Below, one piece after another: positions 36,331-48,329 of a stretch of 64,000 bases of DNA (positions are counted from its first letter, which is position 1; the number at the start of each line of letters is the position of its first letter). Both the position numbers and the translations under genes were made by a program. The notes under the pieces are model-generated. The model was not told the origin of the DNA. It worked only from the letters and a program-made list of their open reading frames with translations, and searched no databases. Source of the stretch: Hygrocybe punicea (taxonomy: Eukaryota > Basidiomycota > Agaricomycetes > Agaricales > Hygrophoraceae). The stretch lies in the NCBI GenBank assembly GCA_963556145.1, contig OY744467.1, positions 4,712,001 through 4,776,000 of the forward strand. Direction: 5' to 3'.

Positions 36331-36790
36331 CAATGCATCCAGCAAAATATATGTATCTGCAGACACACATTTCACATATGGTTCATCCTGTGTCTACCAC
36401 ACAGAAAATATACCCAGGAAACTCATTGAACACTGAACACTGTTCAGCCCATTCACCTCATCTATATTTCAAAAGGTGCACATTACACTACCAATGCAGT
36501 CCGTTATGTCAATAAAGCTGTCAAGCAAAGACGTTGCAACACTACCTATTCCAAAATTGGCAACTGTGATCTGGGAACCTGTGATCAAGCCGCCTTATTG
36601 TTCTTGCTTATTGGGACACCAAATTCTCACAGTTACAAAGTCAGCAGTCACACGGTTTCAAAACTATTCCCAGGGCTTCAAAATTGTTCCCACAGTTTGC
36701 AAAGATTGTTCCCACGGCTTGGCAAATTAGAGTCTGACCCTGAGTTGAAAAATCCACCGTATAGAACGATTCCCTTATAGGGACTCGTAA
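36331..36790 (-). other. Helitron 5' terminal region
   Basis: There is no gene. On the minus strand the element starts TTACGAG followed by the small dyad TCCCT-ATA-AGGGA. At about 36650-36725 are repeats of CACGGTTTC/CCCAGGGCTT and AAACTATTCCCAGGG types. The boundary at 36790/36791 is set by the continuous sequence in LTR-A and LTR-C, not by the terminal motif. Confidence 0.6.
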
Positions 36791-38397
36791 CAAGAGGGTC
36801 TGCCCCAAGAACCAGACTAAACGTAAAGAAGAGAAAAGAAGAAAAGGTCTGAACCAACTACAAGAACAGTAGATATAGTGACTGGTCTTGAGGGGAGGTA
36901 AATAGAAGTCCAACCATGAGGCTACAGTAAGTCCAACTACACCATGTGTTCACCATGAGGCGGACATGAGGCGTCCTCATGTCAATGTTCTCGCAATCCA
37001 ACTGGAGGCCTGGGTGTATGGAGGATACTCGAGTGTGGTGGTGGACGAAAAGGGCTAGTGAGGATCGGTTTCGATCAACCTGGAATTTGCAATTGTATGC
37101 CTGTCATGAAAGCTTCAATGAAATGATCAAGTTTGCACTCACAACCACAACGCCACATCTTCTGCCAAGAGTGAAGCTGATAGATTGAAAAACCATGAGC
37201 CTCCAGATGACTTGGATGATTTGTCATCGGATCATGTGACATGCAGAATTGCCAATTCAGAGTCTATACTTGCTGTAACTGGCAAGTGCATTGCATGGTC
37301 AGGTCAAAGAGGGGTATCGTCCACTGTGGGATTGGTGAAGAGTGTCTTGAGGTAGTGTGGATATAGCGACAAGGTTGGTATGAAAGAAAACAAAGGAATG
37401 TGTTAAGAGAAAACCAACTAGGATGGTGGGATAGTCAAGGTCAGACATGTGAACAGCATAAGCTGTGTCGGTGACAATGTCTGTGATGATGACATATTGA
37501 GGGTTGATGTCTTGTTCTGTGTGTGGAACAATGAGGTCCACCTGATGTCGGTATTCTTCCAAGAAAGGGTATTGTTGTAAATGAGTGTGGGAGGTATCAA
37601 GGTTATAGATGGAAAAGGATAAATGAATGTGGGTCCAGGTTTCAAGTCATGGCACAGGTGACAAGCTGTGGGAACAAGTCATCAGGTACTGCATTGAAGT
37701 GATGACATGTAAACAATACACAATAGGGGTTGGTTCACTGTATTGGGAAATCATATGGTCTGTGGTCGAAGTCTGAAGGTGTGTGCTTCAGCGATGGTCG
37801 GATTGGAGGGAACAGTGAAATGTCTTGTGATTGAGGATTGTTCAGGGCATGCATGCAGGTGAGGAATGTCATCAGATCGTCAGGGAGGATAATAGTAGGC
37901 ACAGAATATGAAAGTGGAAACCAAATATCCAGGTATGGCAATTGTCAATTACGTGGTGAGATATTGTCAAGGTGGAAGTTGGAAGTATCGATGGCAGAAG
38001 GGTTTCAGTGCTGATGCCAAAGATAGATCATAACAAGGTAAAAACCAATAAGGAAAGTGATGGCAATGCTGCCAATGATGATTATGGTAATTAGCTGTGT
38101 TGGGAGTACAGCCATTGTGTATTGGTTTGTTGTGGGATGAAGTGAAAAATATGTCAAGGTAAGGGAAAAGACAATGGCGATGATGTCCATTGGCAAGGAG
38201 ACTGTTTGGGTACAGCAAGGTCATGTGGGGATGTGTCCATGGTTGGTCTGGATGGTTCTAGAAGAAAGGGTAAAAAGGAAACAAGGACAAGAATAAACAA
38301 TGATGTCCAAAAGAAGACAATAGGCAAAGGGGAACAAAAAAAGGAAGGTGTGGTAAAGTGGAATCAGAGTTGTGGAGTTGAAAAATGTAACAGGGCT

Positions 38398-39306
38398 GGC
38401 GTATCACCAAGTACAGTTATAAATTCTACCAAGGGGTGCATGATAGCCATCATCAAGCTCCATAATGGTGCCATGTCCATGCCAACAGAGGATGAAAAAA
38501 TCTGCTCAAAAGATTAGGACAAGAAGAAAGTGATTCCAGAATGGCAGGATGGTTGGCTCACAGTTGATGGCACCACATTCCCTCTTTTCCAGAAACCAGG
38601 TCTCCATGGAGAGGCCTGGTTTGATAAATCTTCACAATACTTGATAAATCGCCAATTCATAATCCTCCTTCACAGCCTTCACATTGTCGACTACTTGCTT
38701 GGACACACCAGCAGTGTTCACAATTCCTTCACATTCCAGAGCACCCACATTTCTGCTGACCACCAAACATTCCTCCCTAACAGTGAATGGATGTGGGCTG
38801 ACTCTGCCTATCTGATCCAAACATGGTGTGTTTCACTGTTCAGGAGACAGCACAACGTTCAACTTCCTCAGGAGCAAAAATGATTCAACTACTGTTTGTC
38901 AATGGTCTGTGTCCAGGCAGAACATGCCATCAGTTTGTTGAAGGGTCCATTCCAATCCCTCCAAGAACTTTGCATCCAGATTGGATCTTGTCAGCTTCAC
39001 AATTGGGCCATTCTGTGGCTTTGTTGTTATGTAATCCTCCACAACATCATCATACAATTTGAGGATTGTGGCTCTGATACTGAATGGAGATGCCAATGTA
39101 TGTTTACAGGAATACATGGGGCAGATGATAGCACTGATTGCAATCATGACTTCTATACAGATAATGACTGGTACGACTTTGAAGGAGCAGTGGATGACAG
39201 CAATGTTACTGCATCCCTGATTGCCATAGCAGGCAGTACATTTTGCAACCATTTACTTAACACATTTCTTTCAAGTCCACTCTATCCTGGTTCTGAGTCC
39301 ATTTAA
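38398..39306 (+). pseudogene. Harbinger-A transposase, 3' half
   Basis: The frame resumes at GVSPSTVINSTKGC and contains the DDE_4 catalytic set: first Asp in VDGTTFPLFQKPG, second Asp in WMWADSAY, and Glu in AEHAISLLKG after an intron near 38880-38915. A TAG at 38515-38517 breaks the stretch before VIPEWQDGW. The C-terminus is Asp-rich and stops at 39304-39306. Together with 12680-13653 this is one gene torn apart by LTR-B and the Helitron. Confidence 0.8.
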
Positions 39307-39774
39307 TTCATGCACCAGATATTTTTTTCTCTTGTTTTCCTTTAGTACATGTTATGGCGCTTTTCAAAACTAATGACATTTCAAAAAACAAATTTGTTGA
39401 GTTTGGGGACCTAAGCAAATATTGTAACTCATGAAATACTGCACAGATTTACATGATTGTAGGATGAAGTTTCATCCAAATTTCAAGGGCTAGCAACTCC
39501 CATATTTAAATTTAGGAAATATTCAGATTATTGATAGTTACAGGTGCATTTCTGCATTTCAGTGACTAATACTTGTGCAATGAATAACTTTACAAGGAAT
39601 GCTCGGATTTACAAGATTGTAGGGAGAAAACCATTCCATTTTTGAAGGGCTAGAAGCTCACATACTGGCATTTTGCTTACAGCATTTTCGGAAATTGTTG
39701 TCATGTGTCTGAAAAAAATTTAATTAATTAATCCTGTGGCTGAACCAAGAGCGACACTCACCCTCATTTTATTT

Positions 39775-41274
39775 ATGGAGGAGCATGGATCTCCTCCTCC
39801 TGCCTACTTCCCAACCAACCCAGTCACTCCTCTACTTCCACCAGCACCAAGGAGCACCCTTTCTCCTGAACCTGAGGTTGCTGTTGTCCAGCCAGTTCCC
39901 CCCAGCCAGGTCCAGTAACTCGGAGAAAACCTGGTCATCCAAAGAACAGCAGCACTCCTCCTGCTCTCACCCCCTGCAACCTTTGAGCTCCTTGTACAGG
40001 TTACCATGCCAGAGAGGCGTGTCCATCAGTGTGGAGGCAAGACCAAGATGGAAAAGCAAGAACCTCTCAAAGTAGGCCCTTCAGATATTGGCATTGACAC
40101 AACATGGGATGCATTGTTGGAACAGGTGGCAGGACTTCTTGAGACACAGGTTGACAATCTTATGACGAACACATTTGAATGGCACTGGCTCAAACCAGCA
40201 AGTGGCACCTGGCTGCCATTGAGAGATGAGCGGGGCTTGAGTTCATTGGTAAGGCAAATCCTTATGAAGACTGGTCCTTATGTCATTTTGCGAATGCAAC
40301 CTCCTAGAGCCAACAACGCTCCGAAGCTGGTGAGTTTCTAAATTGAAAAACGAGTTCTGTATTCATTCAATTCCAGCCTTGGACTTTGACTACTAGTACT
40401 CTCTCTCACAATACAGCAATCCAGGATGAGGATGAGTACGAAGAAGTTATTGATGGTAATCCAGCAAAACAAATCAAATTTGACGACGAGCTTGAAGAGA
40501 TTGTCGCCCAAATAACTGAAAAGTACCCTGTTGGCCATTGCGATGTCCACCCAGAGATTTCTTGCTTCTATCATCGACCTGCAGAGCTGCATTTCAAACT
40601 CAACCATCCTCGTTGCCTTGTGTGGGCCGCTGCTATCGTAAGTTTTTGACTAGTAATATATCTAGGGCAGCGCTGATCGTAAATTGTAGAAAGCTGGCAA
40701 AGCTAACTATGCTCACATCCCTCTCAGCTCAAAGCTCTTCAAGAAAGGACAGGAATAAAAGGGTAAAAAAGTTGTTGTTGAAAGCAACATTCACGAGTCC
40801 AAACCGCCCATCCCTGCTCCAGAAGCCCCAGCTAATGACACCACTTCATCGGCTATTGTTCAACCTCCTGCTCCTGCTATGACCCCAGCTCATCTGGCCC
40901 AGTTTGCAACACTCTTAAATCTGTTCCTTTTCAACCCGTTGGCTCCTTATGCTATGGGAATGTCGGGTGCAATGGGAATGCCCAGCGTGGGAATGCCAGG
41001 TGTGATGAGAATGACAGGGCCAGAAGGACCAGTTTCACCATGCAAGGAGCGATCGTCATCTCCAGCCGAAATGCCTGGTGATCTCCACACATTCTGTCAG
41101 TCCTATGGGATTGAAGAGGCCAAAGAACAAGGACTCGAACAGCTCGGATTTGTCATCAGCGATAATTTGGAAGAGGTCACGGCACAGGAATACAAAGATG
41201 TTGGCATCAAACCATTGGCCTGGAAGAGAGTTTTGAAGGCATACAAGAAGCACAAGCGTGCATCCAAGTCTTGA
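39775..41274 (+). pseudogene. Mariner accessory gene with SAM-like C-terminus
   Basis: ATG at 39775 begins MEEHGSPPPAYF. The frame continues through a Pro-rich start and a middle exon (GIDTTWDALLEQVAGLL, FEWHWLKP, GPYVILRMQPP). It then crosses GT-AG introns near 40330-40376 and 40638-40688, an acidic exon and KANYAHIPLSSKLFKKG. The C-terminal about 60 residues (LHTFCQSYGIEEAKEQGLEQ to WKRVLKAYKKHKR) look like a SAM-type helical bundle used for protein contacts. TAA at 39916-39918 and 40756-40758 interrupt otherwise continuous text, consistent with CAA to TAA. Its role is unknown; it may help the transposase assemble on the long terminal repeats. Confidence 0.55.
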
Positions 41275-41481
41275 TTACGAGGTTCAATCACAGTCGTTCA
41301 TTCATTGGTTACTGATCCCTTTATTTACCCACATAATGTTGTCAACATTCATTTGCTCATAGTAGTACCATAGTAGCATAGTTACCAATCAATAAAACAG
41401 ACATTTTTATTACAACAACACAGGTGAGATGTCAACAACATGTGTACAATAATTGAGATGTGGATGGTGAGTGTACATAAA

Positions 41482-42545
41482 CTAACCATGATACCCAGAG
41501 TGTAAAAACCACTCCCTTGCTTTCTCTGCTGTGATGGTGTGTGCAGCTTCGAGAAGCATGATCTCCGGATAGTCTGCATCTTGTAGTCAGGCCCAGTGAT
41601 GGCGAATCCATGCTTTTACTGATAGAGAATCAATTGACAGCTCAAGAACCAATGAATCAATTACCACAGCTGAAACTTTCTTCAATCGGGTTGAAGTCAG
41701 GTGAATAAGGAGGAAGGAATATGAGAAGATGGCCCAGAGCTTCGAGAATGGTTCGCAGAGCATCGGACTTGTGGATGGTGCAGTTGTCGAGGGCAAGAAC
41801 ACTGTTATCGTGGGGATATGGATTCATTTTGGGAACCTATGATGCAGTCAGACATCAGATGGATGAGAAACTATCAAGAGAACATACCACCTCATTGACA
41901 ATGAAGTCAAAAAACAATTCCCCATCTACTGAACCTGGGACAATGGAGAGTGCCTCATAACCGTTCATAGACATGGCTGCTACCATACTATAGCGCTCCC
42001 CCCTAATGAAATTTGCTCGGACTGTTACTCAACGGCCAGCAGGTGCACATCCATAATGTCGGTAGATGGTCCGATCATCTTTACTCGTCTCATCAACCAT
42101 GACAAGTTGGTGTGCAATGTGATGCATTCTCATTGTGGTCATCCACTCTTCTTTATACTCCTCATCGCATTCTGCTGCTGCCCTTCAAATAAGCTTGTAG
42201 GTAAGACCACAATCACGAATGTTGTCGTGTAAGGCTGTCCGAGAAATCCCTGTGTTGTATGCCAATGCCAACCAGTCCTGGATTTCATCAAGGAAGATCT
42301 CCGGACTCTCCTCAATAAGAATTGCATGGTCGTGTGTCATGTTGGCATGTAGAAGGTGGGGCCGACCACGGATAGCAAGGGGGAGGTACTACTGAACAAT
42401 GCTTGGCTTCGTTGGCCTTCCAGCACTGAAGGCTCTGCTCCGAGATGCCAAATATGTCGCTGACATCATTGGGGATGTAGTTATGTTCAAGAAGCCACAT
42501 TGCCCGCTCCTTGAGATCTTTGCTGATGCATCTGTAGACCATCAT
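41482..42545 (-). pseudogene. Mariner-type DDE_3 transposase, decayed
   Basis: The N-terminal helix-turn-helix reads KDLKERAMWLLEHNYIPND. The catalytic set is Asp in VDETSKDD, Asp in LALDNCTIHKS and acidic residues in SPDFNPIEESFS. Introns of 46-58 bp lie at about 41822-41880 and before VKAWIRHH. Three TGA codons, at 42185-42187, 42029-42031 and 41587-41589, sit where Arg (CGA) is expected: LI-RAAAE, AGR-VTV and HHWA-LQD. The gene would end at TAG 41482-41484. It is clearly non-functional now. Confidence 0.8.
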
Positions 42546-43106
42546 TGAGTTCGCGGTTGATGATCAGCTGTTTTCAGTTCAGCCACAGGATTAATTAATT
42601 TAAAAAAAATTTCAGACACATGACAACAATTTCTGAAAACGCTGTAATTTGAGGTTTTGCTCAGGTAATAAGTATGTGCCTTGTTGGGATAAATATGGTC
42701 TTAATGCCCAAAAGTATACAAATCCCGGTATGTGAGCTTCTAGCCCTTCAAAAATGGAATGGTTTTCACCCTACAATCTTGTAAATCTGAGCATTCCTTG
42801 TAAAGTTATTCATTGTACAAGTATTAGTCACTGAAATGCAGAAATGCACCTGTAACTATCAATAATCTGAATATTTCCTAAATTTAAATACAGGAGTGGC
42901 TAGCCCTTGAAATTTGGATGAAACTTCATTCTACAATCATGTAAATCTGTGCAGTATTTCATGAGTTACAATATTTGCTTAGGTCCCCAAACTCAACAAA
43001 TTTGTTTTTTGAAATGTCATTAGTTTTGAAAAGTGCAATAAATAAGTGGATTGTATTTTTTTTGTGCAATGTGTTTAGAGTGAAAAGAAAAAGAAAAAAA
43101 GAAAAC

Positions 43107-44761
43107 TGTTACAGATCGCTTCTGCAGTAGGCTCCAGCAACAATCAACTTAACTGGGAGGCGGTTTCCAGAGGAGAGAAGAGCAGTTTTCATTGTTGCTT
43201 ACAGCTAAGACAACACTGCTAAGAGGGGGGGGGGTCTAGGTCTAATGTCATTGTGAGCCGTGGGGGTTATCCAAAACAAGATGAGTCTGCCCCAAGAACC
43301 TGACTAAACATAAGAAGAAAAAGTCCGAACCAACAACAAGGACAGTAGATATAGTGAATGGACTTGAGGGGAGGTAAATGGGAATCCAACCATGAAGCTA
43401 CAACATGTCCAACTGTACCATGTGTTCACCATGAGACAGACATGAGGCATCCTCATGTTGATGTTCTTGCGATCCAAATGGAGGCCTGGGTGTCATTGAG
43501 GATAGAAGAGGTCCGGATGACTCAGATGATTTGTCATTGGATCATGTGATGCACAGAATTGCCTATTCGGAGTCTACACTTGCTGTAATGGGCAAATGCG
43601 CAGTCTGGCAAGTGCGATGCACGGTCGGGTTGAAGAAGAGTATCGTCCAGTGTGGGATTGGTGAAGGGAGTGTCTTGAGGTAGTGTGGGATATAGCGACA
43701 AGGTTGGTATGAAAGAAAATAAAGGAATGTATGGAGGAAAAACCAACTAAGACAGTGGGCTAGTCGAGGTCAGACATGCAAACAGCATAAGCTGTACCGG
43801 ATGACAATGTTTGTGTTAATGACATATTGAGGGGCGATGTCTTGTCCTGTGTGTGGAACAATGCAGTCCACCTGATGTCGGTAATTGTCCAGGAAAGGGT
43901 ATTGTTGTAAATGAGTGTGGGAGGTATCAAGGTTATGGATAGAAAAGGATAAATGAACGTGGGTCCAGGTTTCAAGTCATGGCATAGGTGACAAGCTGTG
44001 GGAACAAGTCGTCAGGTGCTGCAATGAAGTGATGTTGTGCGAACAATATGCAATAGGGGTTGGTTCACTGTTTTGGAAGTCATATGGTCTGTAGTCGAAG
44101 TCCAAAAGAATGTGCTTCGGCGATGGTCAGATTAGAGAGAACAGTGAAATGTCTTGTGATCGGGGATTGTTCAGAGTTTGCATGCAGGTGAGGAATGTCG
44201 TCAGATCATCAGGGAGGATAATGGTAGGCACAGGGTATGAATATGGAAACCAAATATCCAAGAATGGCAATTGTCAATTACGTGTCGATATATTGTCAAG
44301 GTGGAAGTCGGGTGTATCAATAGCGGAAGGGCGTCTATGCCAAAGATAGATCATGACAATGTAGAAACTGATTAGGAAGGTGATGGCAATGCTGCCAATA
44401 ACAATTACGGTAATGAGCTGTATCGGGAGTACAGCCATTGTGTATCGGTTTGTCGTGGGATAGAGTAAACCAGATATCAAAGGGAAAAGACAATGTTGGT
44501 GACGTCCGTTGGCAAGGAGACTGTTCGGGTGCAGTGAGGTCATATGTGGATGTGTCCATGGTCGGTCTAGATTGTTCTAGAAGAAGGGACAAAAAGAGAA
44601 CAAGAACAAGAAAATACAAGGATGTCCGAATGAAGAAACAATGATGTGGAAAAGAAGACAAAGGACAAAAAGAAATAAAAAAAGAAGGTGTGCAGTGCAG
44701 AATCATCATGGTAGGTATCAGAATGGGCATCGGGGTTGGAAGCGGAGTTGGAAACATAACA
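43107..44761 (-). mobile_element. LTR-C: LTR-like element, TSD AAAAC
   Basis: On the plus strand it begins TGTTACAGATCGCTTCTGCAG and ends CCAACATAACA-like GGAAACATAACA. AAAAC flanks it at 43102-43106 and 44762-44766. It is the reverse relative of LTR-A. It keeps the small membrane-type frame (44450-44274) ending DNISTRN. At about 43266-43292 it has GGGTTATCCAAAACAAGATG uninterrupted, a second empty site for the Helitron. Confidence 0.8.
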
Positions 44762-45183
44762 AAAACTACAGGTGAATTTACAAAGGACGTTCAAATGCAC
44801 CATTCCCCCCTCCATATGCGGCACTAACATTGCCATTGTCTGGATTATAAAGCTGCAAATTTCTTGCAGTTGCAGTGCCACTTGCATCATGATTGTCTTC
44901 ATCCAGAAACTGCAGTACATTTGATGTCAGCAGGAGGGGGGGTGGAGAGGGGGGAGGTAGTCTAACTATCAGAGCCGGTGCTTGACTATTTTGAAGGCAG
45001 AGTTGTTCATACTGGGTGTGCAGCCTCACAAGACGTTCTTGGGACTCCTGCAGTTCATGAGCTTGGTCTATTCTAACTGACAACTGTCATTTCTCCTATT
45101 CCATCGCAGGAGTTGAGCAGCGAAGTTGCAATGCTTCCATTTTGTATTTTTCCATCCTAATGTCCACCTCCTTTAAGGTTCAT
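44762..45183 (-). pseudogene. Harbinger-A second ORF, C-terminal coiled-coil part
   Basis: The minus frame reads LKEVDIRMEKYKMEALQL, then RIDQAHELQESQERLVRLHT, a Gln/Glu/Leu-rich coiled coil, then a Pro-rich stretch. It resembles the C-terminal coiled coil of the Harbinger-B second ORF at 48539-48766. TAG and TGA near 45090-45100 break it (CAG and CGA would repair them). LTR-C cuts its 3' side and the foldback element its 5' side. Confidence 0.5.
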
Positions 45184-45797
45184 TGTGACGGCAAGTGTGG
45201 GCATAGATCTGGATGGGAATCTACTATGAAGGGGTGATCAGCAAGTAGAAGTGATCAGAGGATTGGTAAGTAGTGAATCCAAGGTCTTGTATGTGGGAAC
45301 CAGAGAGAATTGGGCCTGTCTGGTTGGTTGGGTTGGTTTTCAGATTGATTAAAGAATCAGATCCAGTCAGGTTGGTTTACAGAGTGAACTGGGAATCAGA
45401 TCCAGTTGGGTTGTGGATCAGACAGGGAGTTTTTGGATGAAGTATAGACAAGCTTGTAGAGGGATGATCAAAGAACAATGAGAGACTTTAATATGAAAGG
45501 GTTCTGAGCATTTTGGAGTGAAGAGTCAACTTGTATTTGTTGGTACAACTATCCCTACATTTTATAGTACTTAAACAAGGTGGGCTAGTTAGGAAGAAAG
45601 TGGTAAATATCAAATCTAATGAAATATATCAAACTGACCAATGTCTCTATGAAATATGATAGGATCCTCAGGGAGTTGTAGTATAGGAGTGAATTGGTGT
45701 CAATGATCATCATGAGAACATATATAGTCAGGTTGAGTGTCAGACTGTGTTGCAGATTGGATCCAGATCTGGGTTCAGTGGATTTTGGAATGTATGT

Positions 45798-46170
45798 CAC
45801 TGGATGCAAGCCATAATATTTCTAATAAAAATATCTTGAAATTGTTTGGAAATTAATCCATATTATTTTAACATGTCATTTGCAGAGAACATTTAAATAT
45901 ATAGTGCATATTGTTTGTATATTTCTGAAAAAGGTATGATAAAGATATGATAAAAATTATAAGAAAAGAAAGATGTTCAAAGACTGTGAAATTGTATTTC
46001 TTTTAAGATAGCACTCAAGATATTTTTATTATAACTTCCTTTAAAATGAACTGACATTATTCAAAATGTTTTTAAACTTTTTCTTACAACGATGTATTAA
46101 AGTAACATGGATTAATTTCAAGATAAATTCAAGATATTTTGAGTTGAAATACTATGGCTTGCATCCAGTG
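45798..46170. mobile_element. CACTA-like MITE, TSD TGT
   Basis: It starts CACTGGATGCAAGCCATA and ends TATGGCTTGCATCCAGTG, with TGT at 45795-45797 and 46171-46173. A CACTG terminus and a 3-bp duplication fit the CMC/EnSpm group. The arms extend about 80 bp (GGATTAATTTC..GAAATTAATCC). It is non-coding. Confidence 0.75.
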
Positions 46171-46707
46171 TGTCAATTGGGTTCATTATGAGTCTCTGTG
46201 CAGAGTCAGGTGTCATATATGATGGGTTTTTGTGTATAGAGGGACTGTGCCCTCTACACTGTTTCCTAGTACATAGGACTTTACTCCTGTCTCACTCTCC
46301 ACTCCCTCCCCTATCATATACAGCCTTCACTTGTAGCACATAGTTACTACAGCACAGGATTCCACCAGTGTTATAAAAGTTGTACATTTACACTACAAAA
46401 TATATGTAAGTAATACAGATGATCACCACACCTCAGTTCTACACTTTAGTTTCCTCTTCATCCTTTCCCCCACACTTCCCCTCTGTTCTGGAACCCCCAG
46501 GTCTGGGTAGGATTAGTAGTTTTCAAAGCTCACCTAGTGACTCTCTAGTGACTCACTAGTGACTTCCTGCTGCAACCCTTAGTCATGCTCCAGAGTTCAA
46601 AATAAACAATATATTTTCTAATTAAGGTTATACATAATGTTGATATGCCCGCTCATATCTCCAAATGACAGCAAATTCTTCAACAACTCCATTGGGCCCA
46701 TCGCTCA

Positions 46708-48263
46708 GTGGAGGAGGTCCACCTACATGCACTCATGGCAGATGAGGACTTCAACTTTGATCCTGATTCTTTATCTGGCAACACTACTCCCCACTGCCAC
46801 TCCCCATCCCGCAATTCTTCAGTCAGCAGCACAAGTTCAGTCAGCTTTGTGAGCTCTATAAGCTCTGCCAGTTCAGGTGCTTCAGCAAATTCAAGTTTGT
46901 CATTGAATTCAACAGCAAAAACCCTCTTGGAGATGGACGACTGCCTCTTTTTATGGTGGGAGGGCCACTTCCAGGCCACAGTTGAGGAGGTCAACTTGAC
47001 CTGGGTGCTCCAATGCCTACCCCTAGTCCCCTGGGCCCTCCCGATCCACCTCCTTGACAACCACCGAGTACACTGACCCCACTTATTCTGCAAAGCAGTA
47101 TGTGTTAACCCTGACACCTTTGATAAACTCATTGAACTTATCTAGGACCATCCTATTTACTACAACAATTCACACAACCCTCAACTCTCCCCAGCTACTC
47201 AACTCACTGTGTTCCTGAATCGAGCTGGTCACTATGGAAATCATTCTGGTCCTGAGGATATCGCAGAGTGGGTTGGGAAGTGCGCCAGCACTGTGGAAAA
47301 TTGCATGCACCAGACCATGCTCACTATTCTATCTCTTCATGACAGGGTTTTTGGACCACCCTTCACCGTAGACTTAGAACAATCAAAGGATTACATTGGC
47401 ATTCGCACCTGCCCTGAGTGGAGGGGTGGAAAGTTCAGCATGGATGGTACCACATTCCCTTTCTACCAACAGCCTGGCATGCACAGTGAAGCATGGTATG
47501 ACAGAAAACAACAGTATTCCCTTAATTGCCAGGTAACTGCACTACCTCGACCACAAAGATGGAATGCTGACTTTTTTTAACTCCTGTAGCTCGTAAACCT
47601 GATCCACAACCTGGAAATTGTAGACTATTCAGTTGGGCACCCCAGGAGTGCCCACGACTCATATGTCTTTCAAAGCACACACATTGCAAGAGAACATGAG
47701 TTATATCTTGAGCTGGATGAGTGGTTATGGGTGGATTCAGCATATCCATCTGAAACTTGGAGTGTATCACCTTTCAAGGCTCCAGCTCACAGCCAGCTGA
47801 CAGCCAATCAATGAACATTCAATTTTTTTGTTTCAATGGTGTGTTCATGTTTCTTTCTTGTAAAATTTCACAGTTTAATTTTTTAATTAATTATGTCCAT
47901 GTGCACTCAGAGCATGCAATTGGACTCCTCAAAGGTCACTTCCAGTCCCTCAAGGAGCTCTGCTTCCAGATCTCTTCTCACAAGATGCACCAGTTCATCA
48001 ACCTCTGGGTTATTTGTTGTCTCATTCTACACAACTTGATCATCCAGCTTGAAGAGGGTCTACACTATGATGAGGAGCAAGAATGGATGGATCTAGGAAG
48101 GGTTTCCATTGAACAGAGCCAGAGGAGGATCTGGCACATATATACCTCCCCCCCTGACTTCCAGCATGAGGTGGAGGTAAATACACCTGGAGTATTGTTT
48201 CACCAAAAGTTGATGAATGACCTGTTCAATAGCCCACATAACTCAGCCACACGTCATGTATAA
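46708..48263 (+). pseudogene. Harbinger-B DDE_4 transposase, two early stops
   Basis: A Ser-rich N-terminus (46740-46920) precedes VNPDTFDKLIEL and NRAGHYGNHSGPEDIAEWVG. Then come the catalytic residues: Asp in MDGTTFPFYQQPG, Asp in WLWVDSAYP, and Glu in SEHAIGLLKGHF after an intron at about 47810-47905. A further intron lies near 47533-47587. TGA at 47074-47076 and TAG at 47143-47145 interrupt the frame. Nearby Cys codons (CKAVCV) stand where Arg is usual, again C-to-T. The C-terminus ends at TAA 48261-48263. Confidence 0.8.
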
Positions 48264-48329
48264 TTTTGCTACCATTTCAAGTTTCAATTATTATGCTTTT
48301 TTTTTGGGTATGGATGGAGAATACAACTC

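Larger units (their letters stand above)
13822..36790 (-). mobile_element. Giant Helitron with cargo (22,969 bp)
   Basis: Removing 13822-36790 restores GGGTTACCTAAGA-CAAGAGGG, the continuous text of LTR-A and nearly that of LTR-C. The insertion is precise and without duplication, as expected of a Helitron. On the minus strand it begins TTACGAGTCCC (not the usual TC) and ends CTAG before a host T. A hairpin lies 10 bp upstream of CTAG. It carries its own RepHel gene next to the 3' end, then about 15 kb of cargo toward the 5' end: four genes, two repeat arrays and a nested hAT. Without the hAT it is about 19.6 kb. Confidence 0.88.
13654..38392 (-). mobile_element. LTR-B: LTR-like element split by the Helitron, TSD GGGCT
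   Basis: The two pieces, 13654-13821 and 36791-38392, together make one reverse copy of LTR-A/LTR-C (about 1.77 kb). The outer edges are TGTTATGG and ATGTAACA. GGGCT is present at 13649-13653 and again at 38393-38397. Joining at the duplication restores the Harbinger-A transposase reading from ITEWA to GVSPSTV. The 23 kb between the pieces is the Helitron. Confidence 0.85.
39355..43038. mobile_element. Tc1/mariner element with about 400-bp terminal inverted repeats
   Basis: The ends TGGCGCTTTTCAAAAC and GTTTTGAAAAGTGCAA are flanked by TA (39353-39354 and 43039-43040). The inverted repeats, about 39355-39750 and 42575-43038, share long blocks such as TGACATTTCAAAAAACAAAT and ACTCATGAAATACTGC. 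The right arm has about 60 bp extra. Two genes lie inside: an accessory protein on the plus strand and a DDE transposase on the minus strand, meeting tail to tail. Terminal repeats this long are unusual for the group. It is inserted just after the Harbinger-A transposase. Confidence 0.88.

Noticed and set aside
13822..36790. Starship-type giant element
   Set aside because: No tyrosine recombinase (DUF3435) gene is present; ends, empty site and RepHel fit a Helitron.
45184..46258. Solo LTR with 5-bp duplication
   Set aside because: TG..CA ends are present but the flanks TTCAT and CTGTT differ; the foldback reading explains both outer ends better.
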